Positions 10,995 to 22,017 of a stretch of 64,000 bases of DNA are shown in pieces. The DNA is taken from NCBI GenBank assembly GCA_034096865.1, contig JAWQFJ010000606.1:59282-123281 (forward strand). The letters run 5' to 3'. The stretch's first letter is position 1. Each line of letters begins with the position of its first letter. The notes under the pieces are model-generated. The model was not told the DNA's origin. It did not search any database and saw only the letters and a program-made list of their open reading frames with translations. The stretch comes from Theodoxus fluviatilis. Taxonomy: Eukaryota > Mollusca > Gastropoda > Cycloneritida > Neritidae. The position numbers were made by a program, and so were the translations under genes.

Positions 10995-11485
10995 TCACTG
11001 CTTTCGCTTTGCTACTCTGACACGCTCGCAACAAAGGAGTTTGTGCATACGTGGCCCAGAAAATAGATTGTTTTTTTGAAAAGCTGACATGTTTCTGGGT
11101 TCAGCTTTAAGTTCGCCACGCGAAGTCTCAAAAGAACTTCCAACAGCCGTAACCCACTCCCTCTCAGTCTTTGTGCATATAATCACATCGTCCAGATACA
11201 CAAGTACCCCTCGCCCCACGAGACCGTTCAGCGCACGCTCCATGAGGCGCGCGATGGTGCGTTGCAGAGACCGAATGGCATGACCTTGAACTGCCATAGT
11301 CCGTTATCCACGCAAAAAGCTGTCTTCTCTCTGTCGGATGGCTTTACTTCAACTTGCCAGTAGCCACTCTTCAGGTCCAGCATGCAAAACCATTTGGCAC
11401 CTCCTTGGGAGTCCAGGGTGCTGTCGATCCGCGGCAGGGGGTGAGTCTTTTTTTGTGATGTCATTGAGCCTGCGGAAGATGACAC
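10995..11485 (-). pseudogene. Gypsy reverse transcriptase core
   Basis: Two overlapping frames hold the RT motifs in order: FCMLDLKSGYWQVEV (first catalytic Asp), TAFCVDNGLWQFKVMPFGLCNAP, and VLVYLDDVIICTK (the YxDD box). The catalytic residues are intact but at least one frameshift near 11230-11297 and others downstream separate them, so no active enzyme can be read. Confidence 0.85.
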
Positions 11486-11694
11486 AAAACCTTGGAGACC
11501 TGTCCTTGGTTATCAACACGGTGGGAGAGGCCCACGGTCCGTAAGCTGGTTCAGTCATATGGAGCTGAAGCATGCGCTGTACTTCGGCTCGGGCCACTTG
11601 CTTGGCAAGTGGTAGGCGACGAGGGGCTTGTTTGATGGGTGTGGCAGTTCCGATGTCGATCGCATGCTCCACCATTGAGGTGCGACCAAGGTCC

Positions 11695-12513
11695 GTGTCA
11701 CTAAGGGAGAATGCGTAGCTGTACTTCTCCATCAGCATCCCCAATTGTCGGCTGCCTGTCTCACTAAGGGAGAATGCGTAGCTGTACTTCTCCATCAGCA
11801 TCCCCAATTTTCGGCTGCCTGTCTCACTAAGGGAGAATGCGTAGCTGTACTTCTCCATCAGCATTCCCAATTTTCGGCTGCCTGTCTCACTAAGGGAGAA
11901 TGCGTAGCTGTACTTCTCCATCAGCATTCCCAATTGTCGGCTGCCTGTCTCACTAAGGGAGAATGCGTAGCTGTACTTCTCCATCAGCATCCCCAATTGT
12001 CGGCTGCCTGTCTCACTAAGGGAGAATGCGTAGCTGTACTTCTCCATCAGCATCCCCAATTGTCGGCTGCCTGTCTCACTAAGGGAGAATGCGTAGCTGT
12101 ACTTCTCCATCAGCATCCCAATTGTCGGCTGCCTGTCTCACTAAGGGAGAATGCGTAGCTGTACTTCTCCATCAGCATCCCCAATTGTCGGCTGCCTGTC
12201 TCACTAAGGGAGAATGCGTAGCTGTACTTCTCCATCAGCATCCCCAATTGTCGGCTGCCTGTCTCACTAAGGGAGAATGCGTAGCTGTACTTCTCCATCA
12301 GCATCCCCAATTGTCGGCTGCCTGTCTCACTAAGGGAGAATGCGTAGCTGTACTTCTCCATCAGCATCCCCAATTGTCGGCTGCCTGTCTCACTAAGGGA
12401 GAATGCGTAGCTGTACTTCTCCATCAGCATCCCCAATTGTCGGCTGCCTGTCTCACTAAGGGAGAATGCGTAGCTGTACTTCTCCATCAGCATCCCCAAT
12501 TGTCGGCTGCCTG
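11695..12513 (-). repeat. 63-bp tandem array, 13 copies, coding a 21-residue repeat inside pol
   Basis: The unit GGAGAATGCGTAG occurs 13 times at 63-base spacing. On the minus strand each unit reads MLMEKYSYAFSLSETGSRQLG (some copies RKLG). The array lies between protease and the RT linker and stays in frame with the protease upstream. A single-base deletion at about 12119 (CATCCCA instead of CATCCCCA) splits the run into two frames. The downstream-most unit continues directly into the linker (DLGRTSMVEHAIDIG). Units are almost identical, so expansion is recent. Confidence 0.9.
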
Positions 12514-12893
12514 TCATGGTCGGACATGACGAGCAGCCCTGCCAAAGCACATCCAGCGGCGTTGGGCTCACCTTCCGTATGCTCGGCGGGACCTGCCTGC
12601 CCGTACCGACGTCCAGCTTCACGGTAGTGCCCCCCACGCGCAGTGTCCTCTCGGGTAGGCTGATAACACAGTCATGTCGCAGGAGGAAATCTGCACCAAG
12701 AATGACATCATTTTTAACATCTGCCACTACGAAGGCATGGTCAGCGTGAAAGCCGCCCATGAGCACCGTCGTCATCAGCGACCCGTAAACTGGGATTTCC
12801 CCATCGCACGCGTCGACCAACCTCATCTCCACTTGCTGGAGCCTGTCTCTAGGGAGGAGCTCTCGACGCATCACGCTGATGGCAGCTCCAGTG
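12514..12893 (-). pseudogene. Gypsy aspartic protease, body
   Basis: The minus-strand frame runs from the MITE junction with NTGAAISVMRREL, then ILGADFLLRHDCVI and the flap-to-end region GRQVPPSIRKV, and enters the repeat array without a stop. The active-site triad reads NTG instead of DTG, so the protease is catalytically dead. The upstream part continues on the far side of the MITE (from 13978). Confidence 0.8.
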
Positions 12894-12897
12894 TTAA

Positions 12898-13973
12898 CTC
12901 ATTCGCGATGTGTGGGCTCATATGAGCCTACGGGCCAAACGTAGTCGTTCACGATGCGTAGACTCAATTGAGCCTACCACATTAGCATATTTTTGCCCCC
13001 TTACAACAAGGAAAATATGGTTTAGGGAACTAGTCTAGTCTTGAATTCGTCTCTGTACTATAGTTTGCCAGCTTTAGATCAACCCACAGATCTTTCCCAG
13101 CCAGACCATAACCTTTATCAGCAATGCACTACGAGGCACAAAGTAAACCGATGGCGGCGTAGCGTCGATCGCAGCGCGAGGTGGGTGAGCCAGTGGAAAT
13201 TGCTATAGAGGAGGGTTCTGATGCTGAAGTGGATGCTTTGTATGAGATAGGAACTGATGTAGATGATCCCTTTCATGATGATTTTCCTCTCGCTAATGAT
13301 GAGGTATCAGAGCAAGGATGATAGCGAAGCAGTCATGCTCGCTGAAACGAGGTCGACCTCGCCATCATCGGTATTTCATTGTAGGCTCATATTGGTTGTA
13401 ACTCAGGACTAATATACACAATCACAAAATTTCTCGAGTGTGTTTTTGTGATGATCCCTTTCATGATGATGATAATAGTAGTGAATTTCCTCTCGCTAAT
13501 GATGAGGTATCAGAGAGCGAGGATCGATAGCGAAGCTGTCATGCTGGCTGAAACGAGGTCGACCTCGCCATCATCGGTACTTCATTGTAGGCTCATATTG
13601 ATTGTAACTCAGGAGTAATAATCATAATCATCACAAAATTTCTCCAGTGAGTTTTTGTGTCATTTTTTGAAGTTCACTTTTTTTATAGAGCTCTAGACCA
13701 AGAAACAAGTAGTGGGCACTCTGAGAAAGAGAGCTGGGTGAAAGACCTAATTTTCCAAAATAGTGGCTCTACTTACTGTCATGGCAAGTGTAGTGTTTTC
13801 TTAGCTTGACAAAGTGCAGCATTTGGCTAGTTTTGGCAAAGAAAGACCTTTCTAGCCATACCAAGTTTAGCTTTGTAGCTACAGTATTTATTTTACTACG
13901 ATTTTTCAAACTCGGTCCATTTTCCTGCGATTTCATGGGACAGACGCACTAGAAATTCTGCGTCTTGAAAGAG
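12898..13973. mobile_element. Non-autonomous piggyBac element, copy 2, inserted in gypsy protease
   Basis: TTAA flanks at 12894-12897 and 13974-13977. The ends are CTCATTCGCGATG and, inward from the right, CTCTTTCAAGACG. The interior is collinear with copy 1 (4442-5467) with scattered substitutions and small indels, including the duplicated acidic-coding segment. The left terminus carries two successive hairpins (GGGCTCATATGAGCC and GACTCAATTGAGCC-type) where copy 1 has one. Removing the element and one TTAA restores the frame of the host gypsy protease. Confidence 0.9.
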
Positions 13974-14184
13974 TTAAGCAGGGCCCTGTATCCTCTACCA
14001 CCGATGACGACCTCGGTCAAGTCCTCGGTCCCTACGCTGACGATTTGATGCAGACAGATTGTCTCTAACTGTGGGGCGTATGAGACAGGCAGCCAGGTTT
14101 TGCCCCCCAAGCCTGGCCTGCTCTAGTTTCCCTGGGGGAGAGCAGCCTCACTCTGCTCCCTTCCCTTATCAAATGGCCGTCTAG

Positions 14185-14275
14185 GCTCGGGGCAATGGCG
14201 AGCGATATGCCCCGTGTCTCCGTAATTGAAGCAGGGGCAGTGGCGGGCGATGTGCCCCTTTACACCGCAATTGAA
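14185..14275 (-). pseudogene. Gypsy gag zinc knuckles, second one damaged
   Basis: The minus strand reads CFNCGVKGHIARHC (canonical CX2CX4HX4C) followed at once by CFNYGDTGHIARHC, in which Tyr replaces the second Cys. The region is in a different frame from the longer gag frame upstream, so a frameshift lies between them near 14290. Confidence 0.85.
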
Positions 14276-14293
14276 GCAGATGATGGAGGCGTT

Positions 14294-14713
14294 TCACCCG
14301 CGGGGCCTGCTCCTTTGCTCTGACGGCGTTGGGCGATTCTCCGCAGATAAGGTCCACACCGTATTGCGCGATGTTGCACCCCAATAGTCCCCCTGGTGAG
14401 CCGGGTCTGCTTTCAATGCTATGTGCAAGGCGTCTTGCAGTGTTCGAGGCTCAAGTGCCCTCAGCATCCCTCGCAGGTGGCCGTCCGCCAAGGCGCAAAC
14501 AAAATAAACCTTGGCCAACGCATCGGCCTGGAGGTGGTTGGAAAGTACCTGCCTGGCCAGGAACTCGATGTCGGCGGCCAGGTCATGAAGCATCTTCCTC
14601 GGCTTTTGCCTCCTCTCCTGCAGAGCGGCCATAACGTCGAATGTTCTTCTGTCTGCAAACTGCTGACGTAGGGCATTTTGGAATAATTCCAAATTTTTCA
14701 AGGCTATTCCCAT
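14294..14713 (-). pseudogene. Gypsy gag (capsid part)
   Basis: The frame has the gag landmarks LFQNALRQQFADRRTFDVMAAL, RQKPRKMLHDLAADIEFLAR and YFVCALADGHLRGMLRALEPRTLQDAL, leading to the zinc knuckles. The true N terminus is missing: the element ends at about 14713, beside the next gene's exon. The start Met shown is simply the first in the open frame. Confidence 0.75.
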
Positions 14714-14886
14714 CTTGCAATTAATATCAACTGTTTAAAAGAAGAACATCACATCACCAAGAATACCGCTAACAGGAAAGATATTTTATAAACATATTTA
14801 AAAAAATTTATATGCCAAAATCACATCTTGACGTTTTAAAAAATCAAATTGTGTGCATGACAGAGTGTTGACAATTTTAAATGTAC

Positions 14887-17800
14887 CTGTTGAAATGTTC
14901 AGCATCGATGGATGAGTCAAGGTGAAGGGATCGGACATCACTGTTTTGATGGTTGCTGTGAGTTGACGGACATCAGTTTCCATCCTGGCTACACCAAGAC
15001 CTTTGTTACCATGTTCCTTGTCTTTGTGCCCTGCCATTTTACGGCATTCGGCAGCAATTTCAGCGCGTGGTAGCCTTGCAAGCAGCCATCGATGCACAGC
15101 ACCTTTCATCTGTGTAATGCCAGTCAAGCCACCACCAGTTTTGCTTTCTCTGTTGATTGTTTGTTCAATGACCAAGTCACATGCTAACTGAGAAAATGGT
15201 TGGTCTGCGTGACGCTGTACAACAAATTGCCCCGCACAGAACGAAGTGTAGATTTCTGGGTGGGTTGTTTCTAGCTGCATCATCTTGTACCAATAAATGG
15301 TGAGAAAGCGGGCATAGTTCTGCCTGTCGTATGCAAAGAACCATGGGAGCATAGATCGGACACTTGCAAGGTGCAATTCAAAGTTCCCTTCTCTGGTTCC
15401 CCGCACAAAGAGCAGGAGAATCTCCACCAACTCGATGAGTGAATTCCACAAGGCATAGTTTGGGTTTTCAGAACAACGTTGCGCCCTGTGCGCCTGAAAT
15501 GTTGTGACTAGCTGCTTTCCTTGATCCAAGTCTACGAGGTCTTTGAAAGGATACGAGTCATTGAGTTGTGCTGCAAAGTAAAGTGTCGGATCCTGTTCCT
15601 CCTGCGGAAGGCTGTCGATGAATTCACCCCATTGCAAACGGCTGAGCGACTCCGCAAGCAACTTGAAACAGCGGATACTTCTGTTGTAGAAGGTTCCGTT
15701 AAGTACACCAGCAACAGATCCTTCTGCCACAATGCCCGACCCGACAAGCACTTCTTTGATTCCACTGTCCTCAAACCGCTTTCCAAACATGGCCAAGAAG
15801 TTAATGGATGTGTGGAATTCACCAAGCCAGAGGACCAACCTTCTCTTGAAATCGGGATTTTGCCATCTGATGACTTGCGCCTTTGCATAAATAGCCTGAT
15901 CAAAGACGATGTCAAGGTCGTTGAGTTCAAGCTCATCAGCAACTTGGATTCCACGATGGAGTATGGCAAGTACAGTTGACATGTTGGTTGGACTGCTGTC
16001 AATCATGGGCAAATATCCAATCTGTGGACAACAAGAAAACAAACAAACAAACTCAGACTTGCCTTCACAGTGGAGATTTTAATAATAATAATATTGAAAA
16101 TATATTCGCGCATACCTTCTCTTGTAGAGAAGCTCATGGCGTTTAACTCTCGCCATACGGTGTGGGGAGAAATATACCCAGAGCATGACATTATCAATTA
16201 TTGCTGACGCATTTTTGCATATTTTCTCCCCAGACCTTCATGTAATCTCCAGGTTAGAGTTTAGTTAGAGACTAAACGTTTACCACAGTGGGGTCTCTTT
16301 GAAGAAAAATACACACTCGGCTGTAGGGATCGTTATAATCAGCAAAATTCATTCTTGGTATACCATGGGTATTATTTGACACAGTTCTTATGGATCCGTA
16401 TAATCAATGCTGAAGTCCTTATCTGTAGACCATGTTCATATTTTAGCACAGTCCATAGTATAAGGGGTAAAAAAAGCACCGTATGGGCAGGGTTAAAATA
16501 GCACAGCATTCAATGATTCATACAATCAAACGTACAGAGAGCTCTACTAATAACACAGACATTCCAGCAAATTAATGAAAACCACAATCATACAAATAAA
16601 AAGAATAAAAGGTCATAAAACGGGCTGAAAGCAGATACTATAGATCTATATTAGTTGTACCTTGGATACCGGTGGACAGCGACCTTGTTGCACAGCTATG
16701 TTGAAGCCAGTCCAGCTAGGCAGCATCTGGGTCTGAACATCGGGTAGTTTGGCAAGGTTGTATAGCTGATTGAAGCCAGTCCAGCTAGGCAGCATCTGGG
16801 TCTGAACATCGGGTAGTTTGGCAAGGTTGTATAGCTGATTGAAGGCAAGAGGGGGACCCTGCAAGAGACGCAAGAACGTTAAAAATACAAAAGAAACATA
16901 AATGCATGTGAGTATATGCGACTAGTTATTTATTACCTGCATCCAGGAACATTATTTGGGGGAAACACACATACCCCCCCCCCCCCCCCCCTACAAAATT
17001 AAATACACCTTTTGATAGTAAATATGAATAATAAGTGTACTCACAATGACATCTTGCCATTTGTCTCGGGAAGTGTTGACTGGCTCTTCAGCCGGCTCAG
17101 GACCTGTTCTTTTAGGCTGCACATAAACAGGTAGTTCCACATGTGGCGTCTGTACACTCCTGCATCTTGGCTTTGCGAGCTTCACTCTGATGTGTGGTTG
17201 GAGAGCTTGGGAGCAATCATCATCATGTTCATCATGTTGTTGCACAATTACACTTGAGGTGCAATGAGTGGTTCCCTTGCCTGACAATGTCTCTTCCCTG
17301 AAATCGCTGTTATCAAAAATAAGGGTAGTGCGCTTCTTCTTTTTGAAACCTTCCGGGGTAAGTCTATTGTTCTGTAGTTGTTTGTTGGCAAGAGAAGTGT
17401 CATGTTCAAGAACAAATGTGTTAGATACCGAATGGCCAAGTCCACTTTGTAGTTCTATCAGTTTTGCTGACCCAGTCCAATGTCGTACCGTCATAGCAAG
17501 AGCTATTTGTTTTGGCGTTGTAGTTTTCCCTCTTGATGCCAGAGACACTATATCCTGACAGATTGACAACAGCTTCTTCTCTAGTCCTTCATCCTCAATC
17601 ACAACATACTCATCCACAACAGGTTCCTTTGCCAGTCCAGTGATATATGCAAGATTGTTGTAAACATCAACAGGAACATATTTCTTTGCTGTTGCCAGGG
17701 CCAGATCCGCAGCTAACGGTGGCCTCGCAGCAATGGGCGATTGGTGATTCCGTAATGTCTCTCTCAAATGAAGAGATGACATGAACATTTCTGACTGAAT

Positions 17801-18828
17801 TGTGGATGAGAAGTCGCGTCTTGGCATTTCCTCTGGCTCCAGTACCATCACAGAGTCACTATCACTACTATCGTCGTCAGAATTAACTGGGCATCCATCC
17901 TCTATCACAGTATCAAGTTCCTGTGACAGTGCTTCTTTGTGAAAATAAACAAGGTCACTTTTGTTCCTTTGATTTTGTCTCAAAATATTCAAACCCTGGA
18001 AACGTTCCATTACTTTGGCCTTCAAAGTCCGTCTTGTCATGGACACAGATACACATTTTTGTTTGGCACAGTTAAGGTACAGCTGGTGCAACTTCTTCAC
18101 GCTTAAAACGCACTTCTCCTTGTACAATTTCCCCTCAATCACTTCAGAACAAAATTGTTCAAAGACAGTGGCATCAGATGAATCTGTAGACTCTGTGGGT
18201 GTGTTATTTGGCCGTGTATATTCCCTGTAGCAAGTGTGATGGTAATGCACTTCTGCAGAAGCGAGATCAGCACACATTCTGAGATGGAGGAGAATTTTCT
18301 CATCCTTATTTTCTTCAGCACGTTGAAGCAGTAATTGTCCATCACCTTGGCAAGTCACTAGGTTCTCACTTGTTCTGCTGGCAAATGATGCATATTAGCG
18401 GAAGTACACCACTATTTCTGGCTGGTAGTTTTCCAATGGATGAAACATTTCCCTCTTGTCACACGCTTGTTGCTGGAGTCTACTGAGGCGTCATTGTCAG
18501 ACAGTGTTTTTGGAGACCAGCCGTTTCTTCGCTGAAGTTTTACATTGCACGTTAACCGTTGATAACATGAATGATGGAATCCACAGTTACCAACGCCGAT
18601 AACCCCACGTTCAACCTGTTCACTGAACGTGACACTGCCTAAACTCGCTTCCCCATCAAGTAATTTCCACTCGGAAGCAAAATCCAAGGCTTTTGCCCAC
18701 GTAATGTCTGTAAAAGGCTTGAAGTAGTCATCTTTTACATTTTGGAAATGGATTGCACATGCACACGCGGCCATGGTGGAAACTCCGCAGTAAATCTGAC
18801 CTAATTTCTGATTGGCCAAAACTACCAA
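14887..18828 (-). CDS. Multi-exon gene of a widely amplified family, function unknown
   Basis: Exon 1 lies in 18412-18828, start uncertain (the second Met begins MAACACAIHF). Exon 2 is about 18380-17045, donor GTGAGT. Exon 3 is 16858-16661, with TTGCAG before and GTACAA after. Exon 4 is 16021-14887, with TCCACAG before and GTACAT after. Exon 2-3 and 3-4 junctions are phase 0. Family landmarks are AEVHYHHTCYREYT, GLGHSVSNTFVLEHDTSLA and NSDFREETLSGKGTTH in exon 2, and FDQAIYAKAQVIRW, LGEFHTSINFLAMFGKRFE, FAYDRQNYARFLTIYW and IEQTINRESKTGGG in exon 4. These motifs belong to proteins repeated many times in aquatic invertebrate genomes, so the gene may derive from a transposon; no inverted ends were seen. 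Exon 1 reaches a stop before a clear donor and the 3' end past 14887 is missing where a gypsy element begins, so the copy may be broken. The spaced Asp/His/Glu residues suggest, but do not prove, an RNase H-like core. Confidence 0.7.
16700..16837 (-). repeat. 69-bp exact tandem duplication inside exon 3
   Basis: Two adjacent 69-base copies encode NQLYNLAKLPDVQTQMLPSW plus TGF, twice in succession, in frame (69 = 23 codons). No difference between the copies was seen, pointing to a recent event. Without it the exon would be 129 bases and still in phase. Confidence 0.9.
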
Positions 18829-18829
18829 A

Positions 18830-19600
18830 ATGTGTCACGGGAAGTAACTCCTGTATAGTTTTGTTTCGAAAGGGAGGCAATCCTTGCCATACAAATCCGC
18901 ACTTTTAAAAGTTATTTTTCACTGTTTTCAAAATTCAATCGAAGTGGAAACTTTGTTGTTTTCAGTCCCCAATACCATGTACTATCATAATATAATATGG
19001 GAACATAGTCCATATTTTGGACGAGCGGACCTGTAGAAGGAGTTGTTATATGATGCCACGCCCTGCGGTCTAACGAGGGAAAAATAAGGATTATTTGAGA
19101 TTGAAACATAAATGTAATTCAAAATTGAACAGCAAAATTTTTACATGTGATAACCAAGACTTTTACATAAAAACTAACTGACAAATGTTATGACTGTGAA
19201 AATGAGTTTATCTTTTCAATGGTTCCTTCACAGTAGTAAATCTGACCAGCAAATATCTAGTTTGCAAAGGGGGAGTAATTCAGAAAAAATGAACATTAAA
19301 CAAATATTGTGATATTTCTGCTTCATTGATTTCAAACTGTTATTTGGGAACAGGTATTGACCTTTCAATAGACATTAGCAAATAAAAGATAATTTCTATA
19401 CTAATATTTATTTCCCCGTAATGATTTACTTTATGAATGAAGAATGGCAAAAAAATTATCCACAAAACTTCCACCCGGACACAATGAACAAGTGGCGCAA
19501 AGGATACGGTTTCTTTGCTAATCAGAATACCAACTGGTACACTGAAAAAAAAAAGTCCTCTCCAAATGGCAGTAACATGAGAGAATGAGGTCAACTCCTC
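18830..19600. other. Non-genic stretch upstream of the 14.9-18.8 kb gene
   Basis: No domain or tandem repeat was recognised. This is where the promoter of the minus-strand gene would lie; no convincing TATA box or initiator stands out. Confidence 0.3.
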
Positions 19601-19611
19601 ATCATTCATCT

Positions 19612-19768
19612 CTATTGTCGGTGGTGGTCTGTTCTCTCTGGGCCCTTCTCAATCTTCGTCCATTCCTGTCTGAGGCGGTGCGGAACAACTCCCTGATGGC
19701 AAAATCTTTTTCTTTGTCCATCGCCTGTTCTCTAACAGGGTTATGGCGGACTACCTCTGTAAAAATCC
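19612..19768 (-). CDS. Possible terminal exon, unknown protein
   Basis: On the minus strand a good acceptor (ATTTTTACAG) is followed by a frame reading VVRHNPVREQAMDKEKDFAI and then RELFRTASDRNGRRLRRAQ to a stop. The charged, helical composition and the acceptor suggest a last exon. No upstream exon was identified, and the sequence has no recognised family. Confidence 0.3.
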
Positions 19769-19824
19769 AGAAATAAATAGAGAGATTTTCAATGTCCAGC
19801 ACTTTCAACACACTCCTAACATTA

Positions 19825-19842
19825 CACACACACACACACACA

Positions 19843-19874
<32 letters not shown>

Positions 19875-19892
19875 GGCACACACACGTACATT
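19825..19892. repeat. (CA)n microsatellite
   Basis: CA repeat of about 65 bases with small interruptions (CATA, CAGG, CGTA). Confidence 0.95.
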
Positions 19893-20079
19893 CATTTTGC
19901 TTGTTGTCTCATAAAACTAAGGATGGGTGGGTTTCAGAACAACCCCTAACATTCCTCATCTCCAACAAAGGGAATGCAGAAAACAATGCCAAACACCCTG
20001 CATACCATACTGCACAAATCCACCTTGCACATTTTCAGTGTAAAGCTGTGATGGAAAGGAGGACAGAAGTGCATGGGGG

Positions 20080-20538
20080 AAAGAAATTACCTCCCTGCCA
20101 GGTGGGTGGGGGGGGGGGGGGGGAATTACCTCCCGCCAGGTGGGTGGTGGGGGGGGGGGGGAATTACCTCCCTGCCAGGTGGGTGGTGGGGGGGGGAATT
20201 ACCTCCCTGCCAGGTGGGTGGTGGGTGGGGGGAATTACCTCCCTGCCAGGTGGGTGGTGGGGGGGGGGGGGGGAAATACCTCCCAGCCAGGTGGGTGGTG
20301 GGGGGGGGGGGGGGAATTACCTCCCTGCCAGGTGGGTGGTGGGGGGGGGGGGTAATTACCTCCCTGCCAGGTGGGTGGTGGGGGGGGGGGGGGATTACCT
20401 CCCTGCCAGGTGGGTGGTGGGGGGGGGGGAATTACCTCCCTGCCAGGTGGGGGTGGGGGGGGGGGGGGGGGAATTACCTCCCTGCCAGGTGGGTGGTGGG
20501 GGGGGGGGAATTACCTCCCTGCCAGGTGGGTGGTGGGT
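20080..20538 (+). repeat. G-rich minisatellite, 12 copies of about 35-45 bp
   Basis: Each unit is GGAATTACCTCCCTGCCAGGTGGGTGGT followed by a G-run of roughly 7 to 19 bases. The constant part is well conserved while the G-run length varies from unit to unit. Each unit offers several G tracts close together, so the strand could form stacked G-quadruplexes. The translations (repeating LPPCQVGGG or YLPARWVVG) are artefacts. Confidence 0.95.
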
Positions 20539-20976
20539 GATGAACGAATACAATCCCAAATAATGAAAAAAAGACTTGTATAATCTGAAACTTTATCATT
20601 TTCTTGAGCCATATTATTATATGTGATTTTAAATGTTCAGCTTGGGTTTATGATGCTCAGATATTAAATTAGAATACAATAACTATATTTCCTTCAAGTC
20701 ATTGTCATATATATCAAGCTGACTGTAATGATTAAAATATCCAGAGATAGTCAACATTAGGGTGGGTTTTTTTGCAGGGTGGGATTAGGGTGGGGGGGTG
20801 GGGGCATTTATTTTGTTTGGTTTTTTTAGGAGGGGCTGGGAAAAGAAGTGTTGTGCGTGTGACCCTGAAGGGAGAAACTCTTTTACCATTTCAATGCACT
20901 TTTTTGCTGATGGAAATGTTAGTGCTATATGTAGCCTCCAGTGACCTTGACCTGGAGGGGAGAAAAAAAACACTGT

Positions 20977-21060
20977 GACTGCTCTCAGACACAACGTTGA
21001 GACGGTTGTAAGGTGACTCATAGTTTATTGTTCATCTCTTACAGTGCCGTAAAAACTGCA
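20977..21060 (+). repeat. Inverted-repeat arm matching 23806-23888
   Basis: This 83-base segment (starting TGACTGCTCTCAGACACAAC, ending TGCCGTAAAAACTGCA) is the reverse complement of 23806-23888, nearly identical. The other arm abuts the upstream breakpoint of the BEL/Pao pol. The segment begins TG and ends CA. The strand opposite to the one quoted carries AATAAA. It may be a truncated LTR piece or a short element of unknown type. Confidence 0.75.
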
Positions 21061-21849
21061 AACATAAAGACAATAACCCATCCATTAGCGGGTGGAAAAG
21101 TGAATAAAATTGCAAACTAAAATTAAAGAAATGTTATGATTGAAAATCACATGGCTATCTAATCAGGCTTGGCACTGGGGCTCAACTACCTTTCAACAGT
21201 GCCAAAGAGAAAATACACGTGGCAATCATTTTAAGTCGCATTTGGGTGAATTGCATACAATCAAATGAAATCAAATCAAAGGCATGTTTTACATTCATCA
21301 TACAATATATGTCTAAACTATTTCCCTTTCTGTGGTTTGACATCACGACACTAGTCAAAGTCATATAAAGTTCACAAAATGAGATTCCATTGTCCGACTA
21401 CGAGGAGTGGGTTTGCACCCATGAGGCGAAATCACAATTCTCATTCTACAACATGCATCTCTGAAAAGTTCTAAAACACAACAAACAAAGTTAATGAAAT
21501 CGTCTTACCTCGTTGGCCTTTCTTGTCTAAAAGCAGCACAACATCTTAAATTAGGGGTTCAGACTTGAACGCCTAAGAAGGAGGCGACGTTGCAACGTTA
21601 TTTGCCGAGTGGATAAAAAACAAGCGAGCTTCTTTTTTCTCTCTCCTTTGTTCGGGCCGCCTGACGCGGGAAATGCCGCGAATGAAAACGAATAGAAGTA
21701 ATTTTACTAGGCATCTAGCGGGATCTTCGATTTACAAGGAGGTAGACCAAAATTGAGGTTAGGGAAATTGTTATTTGTTTAGAATTATGCATGTGAAAAT
21801 GAATTAATGCTGACAAAGCTAAGGACTACATCTCGCTGCGTGGGACTAC

Positions 21850-21990
21850 AGACTCCGCTGAGGGTAAGTGCTGTGGCACGGGAGATAGATAGTAGTAAAT
21901 GTTTTGCGGCAGCAACAGGCCTCACTCCGCTGGGGCTAAGTGCTGTGGCATGGGAGATAGATAGTAGTAAATGTTTTGCGGCAGCGACAC
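21850..21990 (+). repeat. Two-copy tandem duplication of about 70 bp
   Basis: The segment CTCCGCTGAGGGTAAGTGCTGTGGC...GTTTTGCGGCAGC occurs twice back to back with few differences. It lies just 3' of the BEL/Pao pol stop and may be part of its 3' non-coding region. Confidence 0.75.
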
Positions 21991-22017
21991 TCCCACCCAA
22001 ATCACCTTGTTGATTGT

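Larger units (their letters stand above)
10604..14713 (-). mobile_element. Ty3/gypsy element, truncated, with internal repeat array and nested piggyBac MITE
   Basis: On the minus strand the order is gag (14294-14713), zinc knuckles (about 14190-14270), protease (split at 12894-12897/13974-13977 by a piggyBac MITE), a 13-copy 63-bp array, the protease-RT linker, RT, and the first part of RNase H (about 10604-10740). Integrase and both LTRs are absent. Frameshifts break RT into several frames. The gag N terminus is missing before 14713. Confidence 0.85.

Noticed and set aside
11695..12513. Array of regular repeats considered as a CRISPR-like locus
   Set aside because: Units are contiguous 63-bp copies with no unique spacers and lie inside a gypsy pol in a eukaryotic genome.
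20073..20563. Frame of 220 codons reading LPPCQVGGG repeats
   Set aside because: G-rich minisatellite; the frame depends on variable G-run lengths.
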